DNA of 64,000 bases from the NCBI GenBank assembly GCA_963920705.1, contig OY987231.1:21863024-21927023 (forward strand), given 5' to 3'. The stretch comes from Odiellus spinosus. Taxonomy: Eukaryota; Arthropoda; Arachnida; Opiliones; Phalangiidae. Shown here one piece after another: positions 1 through 13,350 of the stretch. Every line of letters begins with the position of its first letter. Position 1 is the first letter of the stretch. The notes under the pieces were generated by a model. That model was not told the origin of the DNA, did no database searches, and saw only the letters and a program-made list of their open reading frames with translations. Made by a program: the position numbers and the translations under genes.

Positions 1-860
1 ATCTTCGAAATTAGCGAATAATAATATTACAACTATATCTACAATTATAAATAGCCGAAGAGTAATGGTTTATTATTAACTAGTCAATAATTATGGTTTT
101 AATTAATTAACCAGCGAATAATAATGATTCTAGTTAATTAACTAGCGAATAATAATGGTTCAAACTAACTAGCGAGTAATAATGATTCTAATTGTCTAGC
201 GAGTAATAATGATTCTAATTGTCTATAGCGAGTGAGAATGATTCTAATTGTCTATAGCGAGTGAGAATGATTCTAATTGTCTATAGCGAGTGAGAATGAT
301 TCTAATTGTCTATAGCGAGTGAGAATGATTCTAATTGTCTATAGCGAGTGAGAATGATTCTAATTGTCTATAGCGAGTGAGAATGATTCTAATTGTCTAT
401 AGCGAGTGAGAATTATTCTAATTGTCTATAGCGAGTGAGAATGATTCTAATTGTCTATAGCGAGTGAGAATGATTCTAATTGTCTATAGCGAGTGAGAAT
501 GATTCTAATTGTCTATAGCGAGTGAGAATGATTCTAATTGTCTATAGCGAGTGAGAATGATTCTAATTGTCTATAGCGAGTGAGAATGATTCTAATTGTC
601 TATAGCGAGTGAGAATGATTCTAATTGTCTATAGCGAGTGAGAATGATTCTAATTGTCTATAGCGAGTGAGAATGATTCTAATTGTCTATAGCGAGTGAG
701 AATGATTCTAATTGTCTATAGCGAGTAATAATGGCTCTAATTAACTATAATTAACTAGCGAATAGTGGTTTGCGAATAATAATGGTTTATGGTTAACTAT
801 CAAAAAATAATGGTTTACCACTAATAACTAGCGAATAATAATGATTTATCATTTATAACA
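1..860. repeat. 29-bp minisatellite array with degenerate flanks
   Basis: From about 205 to 735 a 29-bp unit with the core TCTATAGCGAGTGAGAATGA repeats about 17-18 times with almost no divergence. One unit near 413 reads AATTATT instead of AATGATT. On both sides (1-200 and 730-860) the array decays into looser units of about 25 bp built on TTAACTAGCGAATAATAATG. This looks like an old degenerate repeat with a recently homogenised centre. The array reaches the window edge and may continue beyond it. Identical spacer-free units and no cas genes argue against CRISPR. Confidence 0.95.
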
Positions 861-1640
861 AGCGAATAGTGGTTTTTCAATATCCACGAAATTAACAATA
901 GCGTTAAATAATAATGTAGTTTATAATAGATAGTTCAATTGGAGAATTAACTTTGAAAGTGTTTCAATTCTGAAGCCATTAACGAGTCCGCATCTTTAAA
1001 TTAATGAAGTTCATATTACTTTCGTCTACACACCCAATCATTTTTGCTTAATAGAAATCAGCCTTATGGCGTAGGAAACATCACGCGGTGTTATCCAATA
1101 TATCTCCTTCAGAGTTAAAATCGCGGAGAGGGTAGTGTTTGGCCCTGAAAGCTTATAGGACTACTAAGAACCTTCCTTTATCCTATATGGCGCGTTATTT
1201 TGAAAACCGTGCCTCGAATACGAAAGCGTAGTCAGCCAAATGTTGGTATAACGTTGCGAATATTTTAATACGCGACTCTTTTTCCCTAGCTGGCGCTCTC
1301 GGGGAAATTTTTCATTATAAAATTGTTGATTTAATTGCGTGTATACTGGCGAGCGAGGGTCGTTTCGGATTCTAGAGGGACCCCGCGCGAAGCCTCCGAA
1401 ACATTGTTTCTCTCCCACGCGGAATTTTAAAAATACTAATTAACAAAATTCGTTACTCTCGGCCAAAATTAATTGTCCTTCGTGTTTTCGTGGCTTTTAG
1501 TTTCTTATTTCAACCTTATACCAACTGCGCGATTGGGGACATTTTCGTCAAACGTTGTTTTCGGTGGGTAACTGTAGATGATGAGGTTTAATTTTAGTGA
1601 AAAGTTGTAATATAATATTTTCACTCTCTATTGATAAAAA
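861..1640. other. Intergenic DNA, no gene seen
   Basis: This is unique-looking sequence between the minisatellite and the first family A MITE. A short open frame on the minus strand at 1164-1418 has no recognisable domain or splice context. Nothing else stands out. Confidence 0.6.
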
Positions 1641-1958
1641 CAGAAGCCGATGAAACCCTCCTTTGAAGTCTACTACTCTAATGTTCGATATAGCGCTCCT
1701 CTCTGTATGGGTAAAATTCCCAATTTTACGAGATCGGAGGGGTCCTACTTCATACCCCCCTGTCTACGGCAAATTGGAAATTCTCTCTCTCCACAAACGA
1801 CGACGTTTTTGGACGAACTCCAAGGCTTCTAGAGATATTCGCTCGACGAAATCCCGCTCCGAAAATATCTACCGTTAAGAGGCGTACGAATCGCGCTTTT
1901 TGAAATTAACCCATACAGAGAAGTAATAGACTTCAAAGGAGGGTTTCATCGGCTTCTG
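1641..1958 (-). mobile_element. MITE family A, copy 1
   Basis: The element starts CAGAAGCCGATGAAACCCTC and ends with the inverted match, giving terminal inverted repeats of about 33 bp followed by an inner inverted CTCTCTGTATGGGT motif near each end. It is 318 bp. The flanking 7-mers ATAAAAA and ATGAAAA match at six of seven positions, consistent with a decayed 7-bp target duplication. Orientation is opposite to copies 3-6 and 8. It encodes no protein. Confidence 0.93.
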
Positions 1959-3116
1959 ATGAAAATCACCTTGAGTTTTCAGTGCTGAAAATGAATCTTA
2001 ATTTTTACCACGGACTGATTGTTATAATTCACGGTATTTTAAGCGAGGGTTTAATTACTCTCGGATTACCTGTACATCGATTACGGATTACAACTAATCA
2101 TTTTAGCTCTGTCAAACCCGTGGATTGAAAGATTACGCGTAATCACTTTTGTCAAAAAAGTAAACAACGCCCCGTAGCCAAGTAAAGGTACTAGCCCATC
2201 ACTTAAAACTGGCCAAAAAAGTCTGGCTCGAGTTATTTGGACTCTTTCTCTATTATTTTGGTCGGGAGAGCAGGACGGAATTTAGGCGGGCCGCGCTTGG
2301 CAAAAGGTACAGCCTGTACACCGATTACGCTGTTTGACTGACCCCTCGATTTTAAGATTAGGCACCCTATATATTTAAGGTCGCTTAAAATCGAATTCTT
2401 TCGTTTCGCTCTAGAGAGTATTAATTGCTTCGTTTTGGTTTCTTGTTACACGGGACTTCGTCGCTTTTCTCTCGTGTGTAAAACGGCGTCTAAGCTTACG
2501 CTTTACAGTCACGCTAACATTCGTGTTCAAAATGAGTTGGAATTAGGACTACTTTTTCCCCTATTATGTTTTATATTGTGTACTAATCCGCCTTTCCTTT
2601 CTGAATATTGCGTGCTTTTTATAAAACGAGTACCGCTCTCCACTCATATAGTTGAAAGGCAGAGAACTATACTTTTATTTGCCTTAATTTTGAATTATTC
2701 GTGACAAGGCGTTAGATGATTTAGCTCGCGTGAGATCCCATCCAGTCACGCTGGCGACCTCTTCCGTATTTTCTCCCCAACTCTCGTAGTTTTGAACTTT
2801 TACCTTAAGCTACTGTCGAAGATTCGAGAAGAAATTTTAACTTCTTTGTTTCCGACACGAGCGAACTAGTACCTACAGCTATCCATCTTGTTTTAGCACG
2901 GTTCCCTTGCCTTAATTATTACCTTATTGCGTTTCTTTCTATTGTTGCAAGGTGAACTTTGGTTTTCCTCTATTTTTCGAGCCTTTTTGTGTTCAGCCTA
3001 GAATGAATAGTAACGTCGCTACTGACATCATTATATTCCTAGTACCATGTTTTCTTTTTTCCTCGGAGTTATTAACATATACAAAGTCCTAAAAAAATGG
3101 TAATTGTCTCTTGCAG
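1959..3116. other. Intergenic DNA with a possible promoter-like patch
   Basis: There is no convincing coding exon here. A CpG-richer stretch (about 2150-2350) contains relics of the dispersed repeat with the GTACACCGATTACG core. A TATATATTTAAG box lies near 2368-2379. It could be the promoter of whatever transcript uses the exon-like segment at 3117, but no initiator or open first exon supports this. Confidence 0.35.
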
Positions 3117-3208
3117 GTCGTCTAGAAGATCAGGGAAGATCAAATCATATCCACCACACTTTGAATCCTTTTGTAGAACGGCTGTCGATTCTGATACAGA
3201 AATACAAG
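3117..3208 (+). CDS. Orphan exon-like segment, gene unknown
   Basis: A 92-bp stretch is bounded by a good acceptor (TCTCTTGCAG) and a good donor (CAAG|GTAAGA). Two of the three plus-strand frames are open. One reads SSRRSGKIKSYPPHF..., the other RLEDQGRSNHIHHTLNPFVE... and looks more protein-like. I recognise neither. No joining exon can be identified within several kilobases on either side, so this may be one exon of a long-intron gene, part of an upstream extension of the receptor gene at 16 kb, or chance. Confidence is low. Confidence 0.25.
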
Positions 3209-4960
3209 GTAAGAAGCTTAATCTCCATTTAAATATATTGTACGGTATTTCCATATAATTAAAAGTGCGCTAAACCCTCCCAAGTGAGGCTGACACGAAT
3301 TTTTCACGAAATAAAAATGAAATTGGACGTAGCATTATCGGAATGATCGTTAAAAACAATTCAAAATATGCCTTTATGTTATAGAAAATTTTACCACGAC
3401 AGTAAACAGGGTTCGTACAACATTTGCGAATTTGATTTCTAGGTTTTTTCGAGAAATTTCCAGGTCCAAGAGTAAACTATCCACTTCTGTCAATAAAATG
3501 GAGTAATAACATTTAGACACCCTGGAGTGGTTTTTTAGTATATTTGGGGAAACAACCCATTTACATCAAATATGCTCAAATCTCGAATTTCAATGAATTT
3601 CCTGAATTTCACTAATATTTTTAAATTTCATGAGATTTTCCTGGATTTTTAGCCTTTAATTTATTGCCTTGAGATTTCCAGGTTCCCAGATTTGTATGAA
3701 CCCTGTCTTTAGGAAGGTGTTTTATACGCAGGACGATGTAGGTTATTTATTTTTATAAATAAGTAATATGAAAAGTTTAACTTTTAATTACGCGTTAATT
3801 GCAATCACTTTTACACTATGGTTGCATAGATATTTAACATAGCAAGTTTACAAAGATCAGCGTGTAACTAACAAACAAAAAAAAAACCGTAAATGAGCTA
3901 GTCTCATCATTATTACCGGCATATATACTTATATATAACTGATCTCGTTTTCTATTCATTTCTGTATACTCTTTGACGTTGAAACTAATTGTGTCATTCC
4001 CGGGCGGTAATCAATGGAAAGTAGCGGTTGTTTCTGGGGTTTCCAACCCACACATACCTCCCCTTCCTGGCGGGTGTTGGCAGTGGCGATGCAATTAGCA
4101 TTGACGGCTCGGAGAGACCTACAAAAGCATCTAAACGAACGAAGAGGGAGGGAGGAAAGAGAGAGAGAGAGAGAGATGAAAAAAAGGGGGTTGGAGATTG
4201 GAAGGGAATAACTCCCCGGGCGGTCGCCCCGGTTAAAACGTAGAGACGGGGTCGAAACTCCCTAAAACAAAAGAGGGGGGCTTTAACGCCTAAAACCCTT
4301 CTTTGCAGTTTGGATAATTAGGCATCGGTTTCCCACCCATCCTCTTATACCCCAAAAACACGGGACGACTTTCTCCCATTATAATTCTCGTTCGCGTCTA
4401 TCCGGTGCCTTGTTAGTTCACTGCAACTATATATACGCGAAGCCTGAAAGCCTGAAATGAAAAGTTTCCAAGCAAAAAGAGGAAGTAGCGCCCCCTACAT
4501 GTAGTTTGGTCATTTATCTCGGCATTTTTGACGTTTCATTGGAGAGAGCTATAGAAGAAAGATTGAGGGTATGCTGCTAGGATGATCCGTATACTTAAAT
4601 ACAGCCCCAGGATGTATTTTTATCGAGGGCCTTTAAATGTGTTTACTTTACTTCGCGTCGACGGTGCTTTTAATCCAATTTAATCAATTTATATTTAACA
4701 CGTAATTAAATCGAGTAAATTAATCATTAATCAAGGGATTTAAGGTGGGGGAGGTTTTTATCTAGTATTCTAGGGTTTCTGACCAGGATTCAATTCTTTA
4801 GTTGGCACGTAATGAGACCCGATCAATGTGGCATTTAACCCTTATACCCTCTTCAGACGTAATAAGCCGGTTTAACCTATGTTTTAATTAAATACGCTGA
4901 AGAGGGTATTACCATAGCAAAATGAAACAAATTTAATTATTTTATATGAATCTAAAGAAT
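3209..4960. other. Intergenic DNA with a family F relic
   Basis: A relic of the TTAA-type family F runs from about 3282 to 3417, beginning AAGTGAGGCTGACACGAA. Around 3440-3690 lies degenerate sequence rich in TTTCC-AGG words that resembles the loose repeats at 15.5 kb and 28 kb. A short GA tract sits at 4155-4176. No gene is supported. Confidence 0.5.
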
Positions 4961-5310
4961 GACTACTTTTAATGGTGAAGTCGGATTTATGCCTAGGAGA
5001 TTGGAGAGAAATGTTACCGCCATTTTAGGAAAGGGCAATTTTTGGACTATTTCTCGATTTCTATCGAATGGCAAAACAGGATTTTATTAATTTAAATTAA
5101 TCTAATGGACGTCTACTTTCTAATGGTGCAATTGGTTTATGCCTAGGATATAGTATAGAAAGGTTACGGCCATTTTAAGAGGGGTCATTTTTGGATTTTA
5201 TTATTTTAAAATGATATTGGGAATGTCTTCTTTCTAATGGTGCGATTGGTTTAGGCCTAGGTGATCATAGAGAAAAGTTACGGCCAATTTTGGATAGGGG
5301 CAATTTTAGG
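4961..5310. repeat. Three degenerate tandem units of about 110-140 bp
   Basis: Three successive segments starting near 4961, 5110 and 5224 share the order CTTTCTAATGGTG, then TTTATGCCTAGG, then GTTACGGCCATTTT, then GGGGCAATTTTTGG. Divergence between units is substantial, so the duplication is old. There is no coding potential. Confidence 0.8.
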
Positions 5311-5953
5311 AAATTTTGCTTGATTAGTAGTTCTCTAAATATAAATGTAAAATCTAATATGAAGTTTCGGACGAGGTTTTTCTAGAAGCTTTTAGTAACT
5401 CATTCGCTTCTGGCCTCATCTTTAGCCATTACGTAAAATTTTCTTGAAGGTCATAACAGGTCATTCCATATATAAGTTTCGGAACTTAAAAAAACGTATC
5501 CAGTGTAGAAATGGTATACATCATCCGTGTCCGCCTCGTGAAACGGAGAGAAGACTGTAAACTGTAAATTATAAAATAGCGCGCACTCTTTCGCCTCATT
5601 ACAGTCGACACTCTTAGACAAAACGTCTTTGTTAATTCTACGCGAGTGGGAGTCTAATAATAACCCTCCTCTTCCGTCGCGTCCCGCGTTCTCTGTTGGG
5701 TTGGTGGATCTCCAGTTTCGAGGCCTCACCTCTTTCCGAGTAACGCGAAGGAATTCCCCGCGAAATTAACCTTATAAGCTCGACGAAATACCTTGGTATC
5801 GATTGGCTTACTTTTCCCCGGTTTAAATCGACTCCACCGGAAATAGTTCGCTTTTAATTAGCCTTGTTAGAGGGTGGAAAACTAAAGTATAGCGAACTTA
5901 CCTCGACCTTCTTGATAAATGTCTTCGCGGTTTCGGTTTGAACGTCGCGAAAC
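5311..5953. other. Intergenic DNA, no gene seen
   Basis: A minus-strand open frame at 5451-5729 has no recognised domain or splice context. The region is otherwise unremarkable. Confidence 0.5.
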
Positions 5954-6548
<595 letters not shown>

Positions 6549-6885
6549 CAGAAGCCGATGAAACCCTCCTTTGAAGTCTTCTACTCTAAGGTTCGATATA
6601 GCGCTCCTCTCTGTATGGGTAAAATTCCCAATTTTACGAGATTGGAGGGGTCCTACTTCATACCCCCTGTCTACGGAAAATTGGAAATTCTCTCTCTCCA
6701 CAAACGACGACGTTTTTTTGACGAACTCCGAGGCTGCTAGAGATATTCGCTGGACGAACTCCCGCTCCGAATATATCTACCGTTAGGAGGCGTACGAATC
6801 ACGCTTTTTGAAACTAACCCATACAGAGAGGGGTAGACAAGACCCGGGAGTAATAGACTTCAAAGGAGGGTTTCATCGGCTTCTG
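6549..6885 (-). mobile_element. MITE family A, copy 2
   Basis: The 337-bp element has both CAGAAGCC/GGCTTCTG ends intact. It is flanked by a perfect 7-bp duplication, CTATGAA. It is in the same orientation as copy 1 and encodes no protein. Confidence 0.97.
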
Positions 6886-9800
6886 CTATGAAGTAATATT
6901 TCAGAATTTTTAGACACTTTTTTGGTGTCTAAATTAATTTCTGAAGTTTCATCATTTTTGAATTTATTTCAAAAAAATTATTTTAGCTCGTAGAATCTAG
7001 GGATATTAAAATCTTCTCCTCAGGGATGATATCTTCAGGTTTAAGTATATATATATATAGTTCATTCATTCAACAACTTTAGTTGGTTAAAAAAAGTAAT
7101 TTCGTGTGAACAGCCCGATAATACAATAATGCTCACGATTCGAATTTCCCATCGGATTTTGGCGAATGATCGTTTTTGGTTATTGTGATTTTTTTCCCCC
7201 TCTTATAAAAACACGAGGGAAATAAATAACACACGTGCCCAGCCCTCTTTTAAAGCTCGTGTAATAGCGGGGGAATAGTTGATCGTGGCAATTTGAAGCT
7301 AAATCTCTCTTGCCTAAAGCTTAGTATAAAAATCTGCCCCCTTTTTGGCTATATACTTTGTTTCTCCTCATCTTAGCTTTCACTACTACACGTTAGACTC
7401 TTCGAGTTCCCGGCGGATTTCCTTAAGTCTACAAGCAACGGAGGGAGCTTATAATATATCGACTAGATCGTTTGTAAAAAAAAAAAAAAACGTTTCCTTT
7501 ATATTTAGGCCTAAACTCCCTCGTTCTTACGTAGGCAATCGCCTTTTTTTTTCTTTCAACGTATTAGTATTTCACCCTCCTCTTTCATTTCTTTCCTTCA
7601 ACGAGGCTTATATAACTTGAACTTAACCTCCCTAAATAGCCTTTCACCTTGAAAGTAGATGGCCGTATAGGCATATTACATGCCCACTTTACTATCACGA
7701 TTTTTTTCCCTCAACCATGTCGGTTAAGACCACTTTAGAATATAATGATTTCACGGAAGGAAATTCTGTATTATGTCAAAAGGTAATAGTGCTTGAAAGT
7801 CAATCGGTTTTACCGAGGGAATTGGGTTTGATAAGGATTCCTTGTAATATTAGGAAGAAACCATTTCGATTTTGGAGCCATTAACTTTAACAAACCGTGG
7901 AGAAATAATAATGGAAGACGTACCAAAGTTAGCCAGGATAAAAACACGCGAAAGAAATTATTACGCAAGAATTGAAAAATTGATTAATATTAGAATTCGA
8001 CGAAAATTGTTACAAATTAATTGTTAATTGGTTCTGCATGAAAAAAAACATTTTTGCTAAAACTATTCTGCAACTGACACTTGCCATATTCAATGTATTT
8101 TGCGATTTTAAAGCAATTTTTAGGAGTTAAAGGTTAATTTCTTTTTGATTGTTGGGATTTTTCGTCCAAGTGAACGAAACTTTGGCAAGTTTCCGATATT
8201 CTTTATAAGTTAGGAAATTATATCATTTGCCGAAGTTCTTGGATCTTCAATTGATATAAATTATTGCTTATCTACTATATAACATACGGCGTGGCGTGGC
8301 GTATGTATATATCAGTTTGGAATTAGGAATCCATGGATCCGAATTCAATTTTGCGACTAACAATTTGTGGGATTTGATAATGATGGAAAGGATTCATGAC
8401 GATTTCGTATTCCGGTCGGCGGCTGCGACGCCGAGATTATGTACGATTGGAGTTAATTTGGAAGATAGAGGGGATTCTTGGCGTTTAATCGGGGCAACGG
8501 GAAGCTACAAAACCACGCCTTGGGGCTCCTAGTATAGTCTTATTGTCTTTCTCTCCCTCTTCCTCACACACATACACCTCTTTACTACCACATCTCCCTT
8601 TTCCATTTTCGGATTTCGAACGCGCTTGCCCACATCTCCCTTGCCCGTATGTAGTTATATCGTCATGTTTTGCCCAGCTGATAAAGTTTAAGCGAAGGCA
8701 CCTAACCCGGGCGATTGTAAACGGCGCGAGCTCATTATTGAATGGATGAACCGCCTGTCCGGTCCACCAAAGTACTAATCATTAGAGCCACGAATAGTTG
8801 TTTATAGTCTGTTAACCGCTCCGTTATCGCGTTCCTGTCCCGATTAATACCACGTAGAATCGATCCCCTCGAGAATAAAGTATACTAACAGCTTTCGCGT
8901 ACAGCAGTTCCAATGCTATTTCGAGCAACACACTGATTACTATTCCAAAACTGTATAATCATTAATTGAAATATATATAATTTACCCGTTAACGAAAACT
9001 GGAAAGATGTTTTTTGGGTGAGAATTTGCTAGGCGTAAGAAATTAACTCCGATTTTTTTTATCTCTCTGCTTTATTTTCTTAATTTCTGAAAGTGAGGCT
9101 GTCATAATATATATATTTTTTCTTATGTCTATGGATTATATTTTTTAATTTTATCATTTGGAGCTCGTGGAAAGTTCATAGGGTCTCTATCGTCTTTAAA
9201 ACACTAGTGCTAGTGTATTGCACAAATTATACACCAATTACGCAAATCTTTAGTATTCGAAGTAAGTGGCTGGAGTAAATCTCAAACGCCCAACATATGA
9301 GGCGGCTGTAGGAGTAGCGCTGGTTACCTCAAACACATTCGACATATACCACTATAGAATTTTGTAAAATATCAGGACTTGGAAATCTGAATCCATTTTC
9401 TTTAACTTTGACAGACCCCTTTGGTGGCGGTATTTATTTTATAAGACATATCCTATAAAAAGCAATTTTTTTACACGTCCAGCGGTCTTTTAACGACATT
9501 TCCTCCCTCTATAACACTCCGAAATAAAGAAATAAACCCGAGCCATCGCGAAAAATAAAACTCCTAAACGCTATCGGATGGCAACGAGATAAAATACCGA
9601 GTCTCGCGTCGCCAGTAATAAGCCGAAAGTCATTTGAAATAAATCTCTCTAGAGGAAGCTGCGAGAAGGCAGCGTGTTTTTTTTTTTTTACGTCTACCGG
9701 GAATGGAAAATGGCGTCAATTCTCTGGAAGCCGGGAAATCCCTTTTCCAGGAAAAAGTTCCGCGATGGAGAAAGCTCTCCCAATTCCCTTTCTTAGAAAA

Positions 9801-10253
9801 CACATTCGACCGGCGTAATTTTGTTTTACGACAGGGATCGTATATTTCCGGTAGTTTGAGTAGGCCAGTGGGCCGAGGTGCTTCGTCTACTTTACGCCTA
9901 CGCTATAGTCAAGCTGTTTTCCGGGAATTCATCGAGATCTCTTCTCTTTCCTTCTTCTTTTCTTTTCCTCTTTGATGTGTTTGGTTGAATTTTCGGAGAA
10001 ATCGTGCCCATAGAGTCTTCTTCGTATTTAGTTCGTCTCTAGCGATATAACCCTGACGAAGCAGCGAAGGATCGTGCTGTAGTTCTATGTGGTTTAACTC
10101 AATTTTGACCCTTGAAAATAGTTTATCCCCTAACCCCAACGAAAATTATCGTTAAATAATTAAGAACTCATTAATCCAGAGGTATAAATTTTTAAGACGG
10201 CGATTTAATAGTATGATAAAACCAAAAATATAATCAATAAGCATTCGAAAAAA
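6886..10253. other. Intergenic DNA, no gene seen
   Basis: AT-rich sequence with a short TA run near 7030-7060 and poly-A/T runs. Open frames at 8296-8532 and 9703-9975 show no recognisable domain, and I could not place them in a spliced gene. A relic with the GTGTACAA-type core, read on the minus strand as TTGGTGTATAATTTGTGC, lies near 9220-9240. Confidence 0.45.
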
Positions 10254-10513
10254 ATTGTGATAGCCTCACTTTAAACCAAACCTTACATTTGGTGAAAGCC
10301 AGCGCGATATTAAAATTAATAATTATAGTTAGAAACAAGTCAATTATTACAAATATTGATGTCATTTTTTTATACTAAAGCCAATTGTGATAGCCTCACT
10401 TTAAACCAAACCTTACAATTGGTGAAAACCAGCGCGATATTAAAATTAATAATTATAGTTTTAAACAAGTCAATTATTACAAATATTGATATGACATTTT
10501 TTTTTATACTATA
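10254..10513. repeat. Tandem duplication, 130-bp unit x2
   Basis: Two adjacent copies begin ATTGTGATAGCCTCACTTTA at 10254 and 10384 and run in parallel to ATATTGAT-TGACATTTTTT. They differ at few positions, so the duplication is recent. The duplicated CCTCACTTTAA word is the end of family F elements, so the duplication appears to include one terminus of such an element. Confidence 0.92.
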
Positions 10514-12098
10514 GCCACGTTATTTTAATAGACTATTACCATTAGCAACACGTTCTGCCGTTTGTTTCATCAATATAGAAAAAGGGAGAGGTTATAGTAT
10601 TTCATCTTTCCCGCTCTAGCGATATATTAAGAACAGTGGGTGATGCTTTATAATCAGAATCTAGCTTAGATATCAGTAATAGAAGCTACCTTGTACCCAA
10701 CTAACTCCATAGTGTGGTATACCAGAGATAGATGGTAAGCTATAGTTTTGTTAGTATTGATAATTCCGACAGATTGTGATTAGAGTGAAGTATAGAGCGA
10801 CCATGTTACAGCGATTCGTTTCTAATTTCAGTACTAACAAAGTTAGATCTCCCTAAATCTCTATACGAAACTTAGTCTTATCGTAGTATTGTACTTGCTG
10901 AAAATTCAAGCTGATACCGACTTTAGGAAGAGAAGGAAAACTTGGCGTTTTAGACGTAATACGTTATGTAGCGATTGTAATGATATCTCCTTTTCGGTAT
11001 CGCCGCCAGAGGGGTTAGAAGATTAACGGCGAGCTACGCGGGTTTCCCGCTCGCGGGCCGAATGAGGTTTAAATCGTTATAGGACATTAGGCTTATTATA
11101 TAAACGTTTATAGACGTTTCATTTGTCAAGACTATATATTAAGCCTAAATCGTAACAAAAGTATGGATTATTGTTAGGCCGAGTTTGATGCCCTTCCTGC
11201 CAGGAAAGGGAGGAGATAGATGGCGCTTTGTAAGGGAACTTCTATATTCTCACTATATATACTCTATATATTATATAACTAGACGGGAAAGAGTTCTGAA
11301 CATTTCTTAATGAAAACTCGCGTCAAACCATAATTTATAAACAGATTTCCTCGCTCGGATTTTCTCAATGTAATCTTGATAGCCCGGCGTAACCCGCCAC
11401 TCCTCTCGCTGCCGCCTTTATCCGAGCCTCTTTTGACGTACGTGACTCACGCTAAGCCGGTTTTCATAACGCGAATTCGAAGAACCGGCAGAGAGAGAGA
11501 AAGGCTTAAGGAAGGGATCGAAATTTGTTTTAAGGCTTGGTCGGCGCGACTGGAAAGAGAGGGAGCTATATGCGTTACGCTAAATCGATGTTCGATTTCA
11601 GTCTACGTCTTTACCTTTCTATATGGACTGGGAACTATAATCTAACAAAGGATTCGAGCATGGCTGGGAATATTTTCTACGCTCCTCTAGCTGTCTCTCT
11701 CCCCACTGGGTATATATAATGAAAGAATTGGAATCACTAGAAGATCTTCATGAGGATGGGATGTTGAATATCAAATTCTTGGTGGCGAAAAGATACGCGC
11801 GATATAAAAGTTTAAATGATACCTAAAAGTGTTTTATTTATGCTAAGACTGGATAAATTAATAGTAATTATAGTAGGCACGCAACCTCACTTGTCAAATT
11901 AATCTATAGCGCCAGCTTGAGAATTTTAAATCTTTAGATATTGAAGCATTTTCAATGATGTTACTATTCACACAGTCTGACGTCGGTTTTACTTTTCATA
12001 TTAATGTGCTCCCATAGAATAACGAAAGAAATCTGCTTTCCCCAAGCAATGAGGGAAATCTTAAAATTTACTCAAAATGGTTTGAATTGTAAAATGTC
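10514..12098. other. Intergenic DNA, no gene seen
   Basis: Open frames at 11376-11645 and 11537-11719 overlap in different frames and lack domains or splice context. The motif GATGGCGC occurs near 11220, one of several scattered copies in the window. Confidence 0.45.
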
Positions 12099-12214
12099 AA
12101 CAGAATTATACCAATTAAATAGATCCAATAAAATAACCCGAATTCAACAAAAATTTTGGTTATTTTTTTGTTGAATTCAAGTTATTTAACTTGGTCTCTC
12201 GAATTCTGTTGGAA
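12099..12214. repeat. Nested hairpin, about 116 bp
   Basis: Outer arms carry CAACAGAATT and its inverted match AATTCTGTTG. Inner arms carry AACCCGAATTCAACAAAAA pairing with TTTTTTTGTTGAATTC. The structure resembles a small palindromic MITE or a hairpin RNA precursor. No target duplication is obvious. Confidence 0.7.
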
Positions 12215-12841
12215 TTATCGAGTTTGGATCATTTTTTACCATAATATAGAAGATAAAAGCAACTCGGCAATGCTTCAATCTTCCTTTAAATAGCTCAAAA
12301 AGTATTTTAAATAATTATAAACATAAATTCATCCTCGAATACGCAGCGTATCCTTCTTGATTTCTAGTAATTTTCAGTCCATTAAACTGAGTAGTCTTTG
12401 TAGAGAAAGAGTAGTCTCTATCCACCATTCGCCCTGTTCTTTATACCTCGCGTTGTAGTAAGTAAATACGATTATCAGCTGCAATTGTTCCTGCGTCGAA
12501 TCGATTCGATAAAAAGCAGCGGGGCTGTTGCGAGTTATTGCCAGCGGGGAAGTAGGGAGAATTTAAGCCTTTTTTAGTGGAGAATAATAATCCTACGGTA
12601 ACTCCTGACGTTGAATCTTGCTCGTTCTCATTCGGCAGGTGCAATTTCCTTCAAAGGAAAATAAAAAATATATAAATTGCCTGTCTTAGAAAAACGTTTT
12701 GCTTCGGAATTTTTATTTTTTTTTTCTTTCTTTCTTGCTTGGATCCCTATAAAATGGAGTGGTAGTATTTGTATCCGTAAAAGTAATGTGGGAAACGAGT
12801 ATGTAGTGTAATGTTATTATTTAGATAATCTAAATTTACTA

Positions 12842-13350
12842 CAGCTCTGTTCACACTAACGCTAGAATTAAAAAAAAAAAAAAAAACTTTTCAAATCGTT
12901 TTGATAATGAAATTTTTAAATTAATTAGCTATTTGTTCACGCTATCGTATCCCAATCGATTTTAATCGATAAAATTAAGCCGATAATTGAATCGCCCATA
13001 TTCGTTTCAGCACCATCTTTTCAATCTTTTTAATCGATTTGAAACGTTAAAATATAACCGATTCACAAATCGCCAGGAATCGTGTACACGCATTATCTTT
13101 ATAAATCGATTTATTGTAGCTTCATCTATCGGTTGTTGAAATCGAATCGTGGAATAAATCTGGTTCCCGAAGCAGCTTCGAGAAATCGAATCAAATCGAT
13201 TCGATAAAAGACGATTTTCCGTTCGCATGACTCTAGCGAAACATTTGGAAACGATTTAAATCGATCAGGCGTAGTATGAACGCGGCTATTATAGTTTCAT
13301 TTGTAGGTTGTTGAAGCCGAATCGATTTGAAACTGGTTCCCGAAGCAGTT
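12842..13350. repeat. ATCGAT-rich degenerate repeat region
   Basis: The stretch is unusually rich in AATCGATT, ATCGAT and TCGAATCGATT words and repeatedly returns to a TGTTCACRCTA-like phrase (12847, 12933, variant at 13271). A unit of about 60 bp with the word GGTTCCCGAAGCAG occurs twice, starting at 13117 and 13292. It is probably the remains of a tandem or palindromic repeat. ATCGAT words also resemble insect DREF/BEAF-type sites, so a regulatory role cannot be excluded. Confidence 0.65.

Noticed and set aside
200-735. CRISPR-like regular repeats
   Set aside because: Units are contiguous with no unique spacers, and the genome is eukaryotic.
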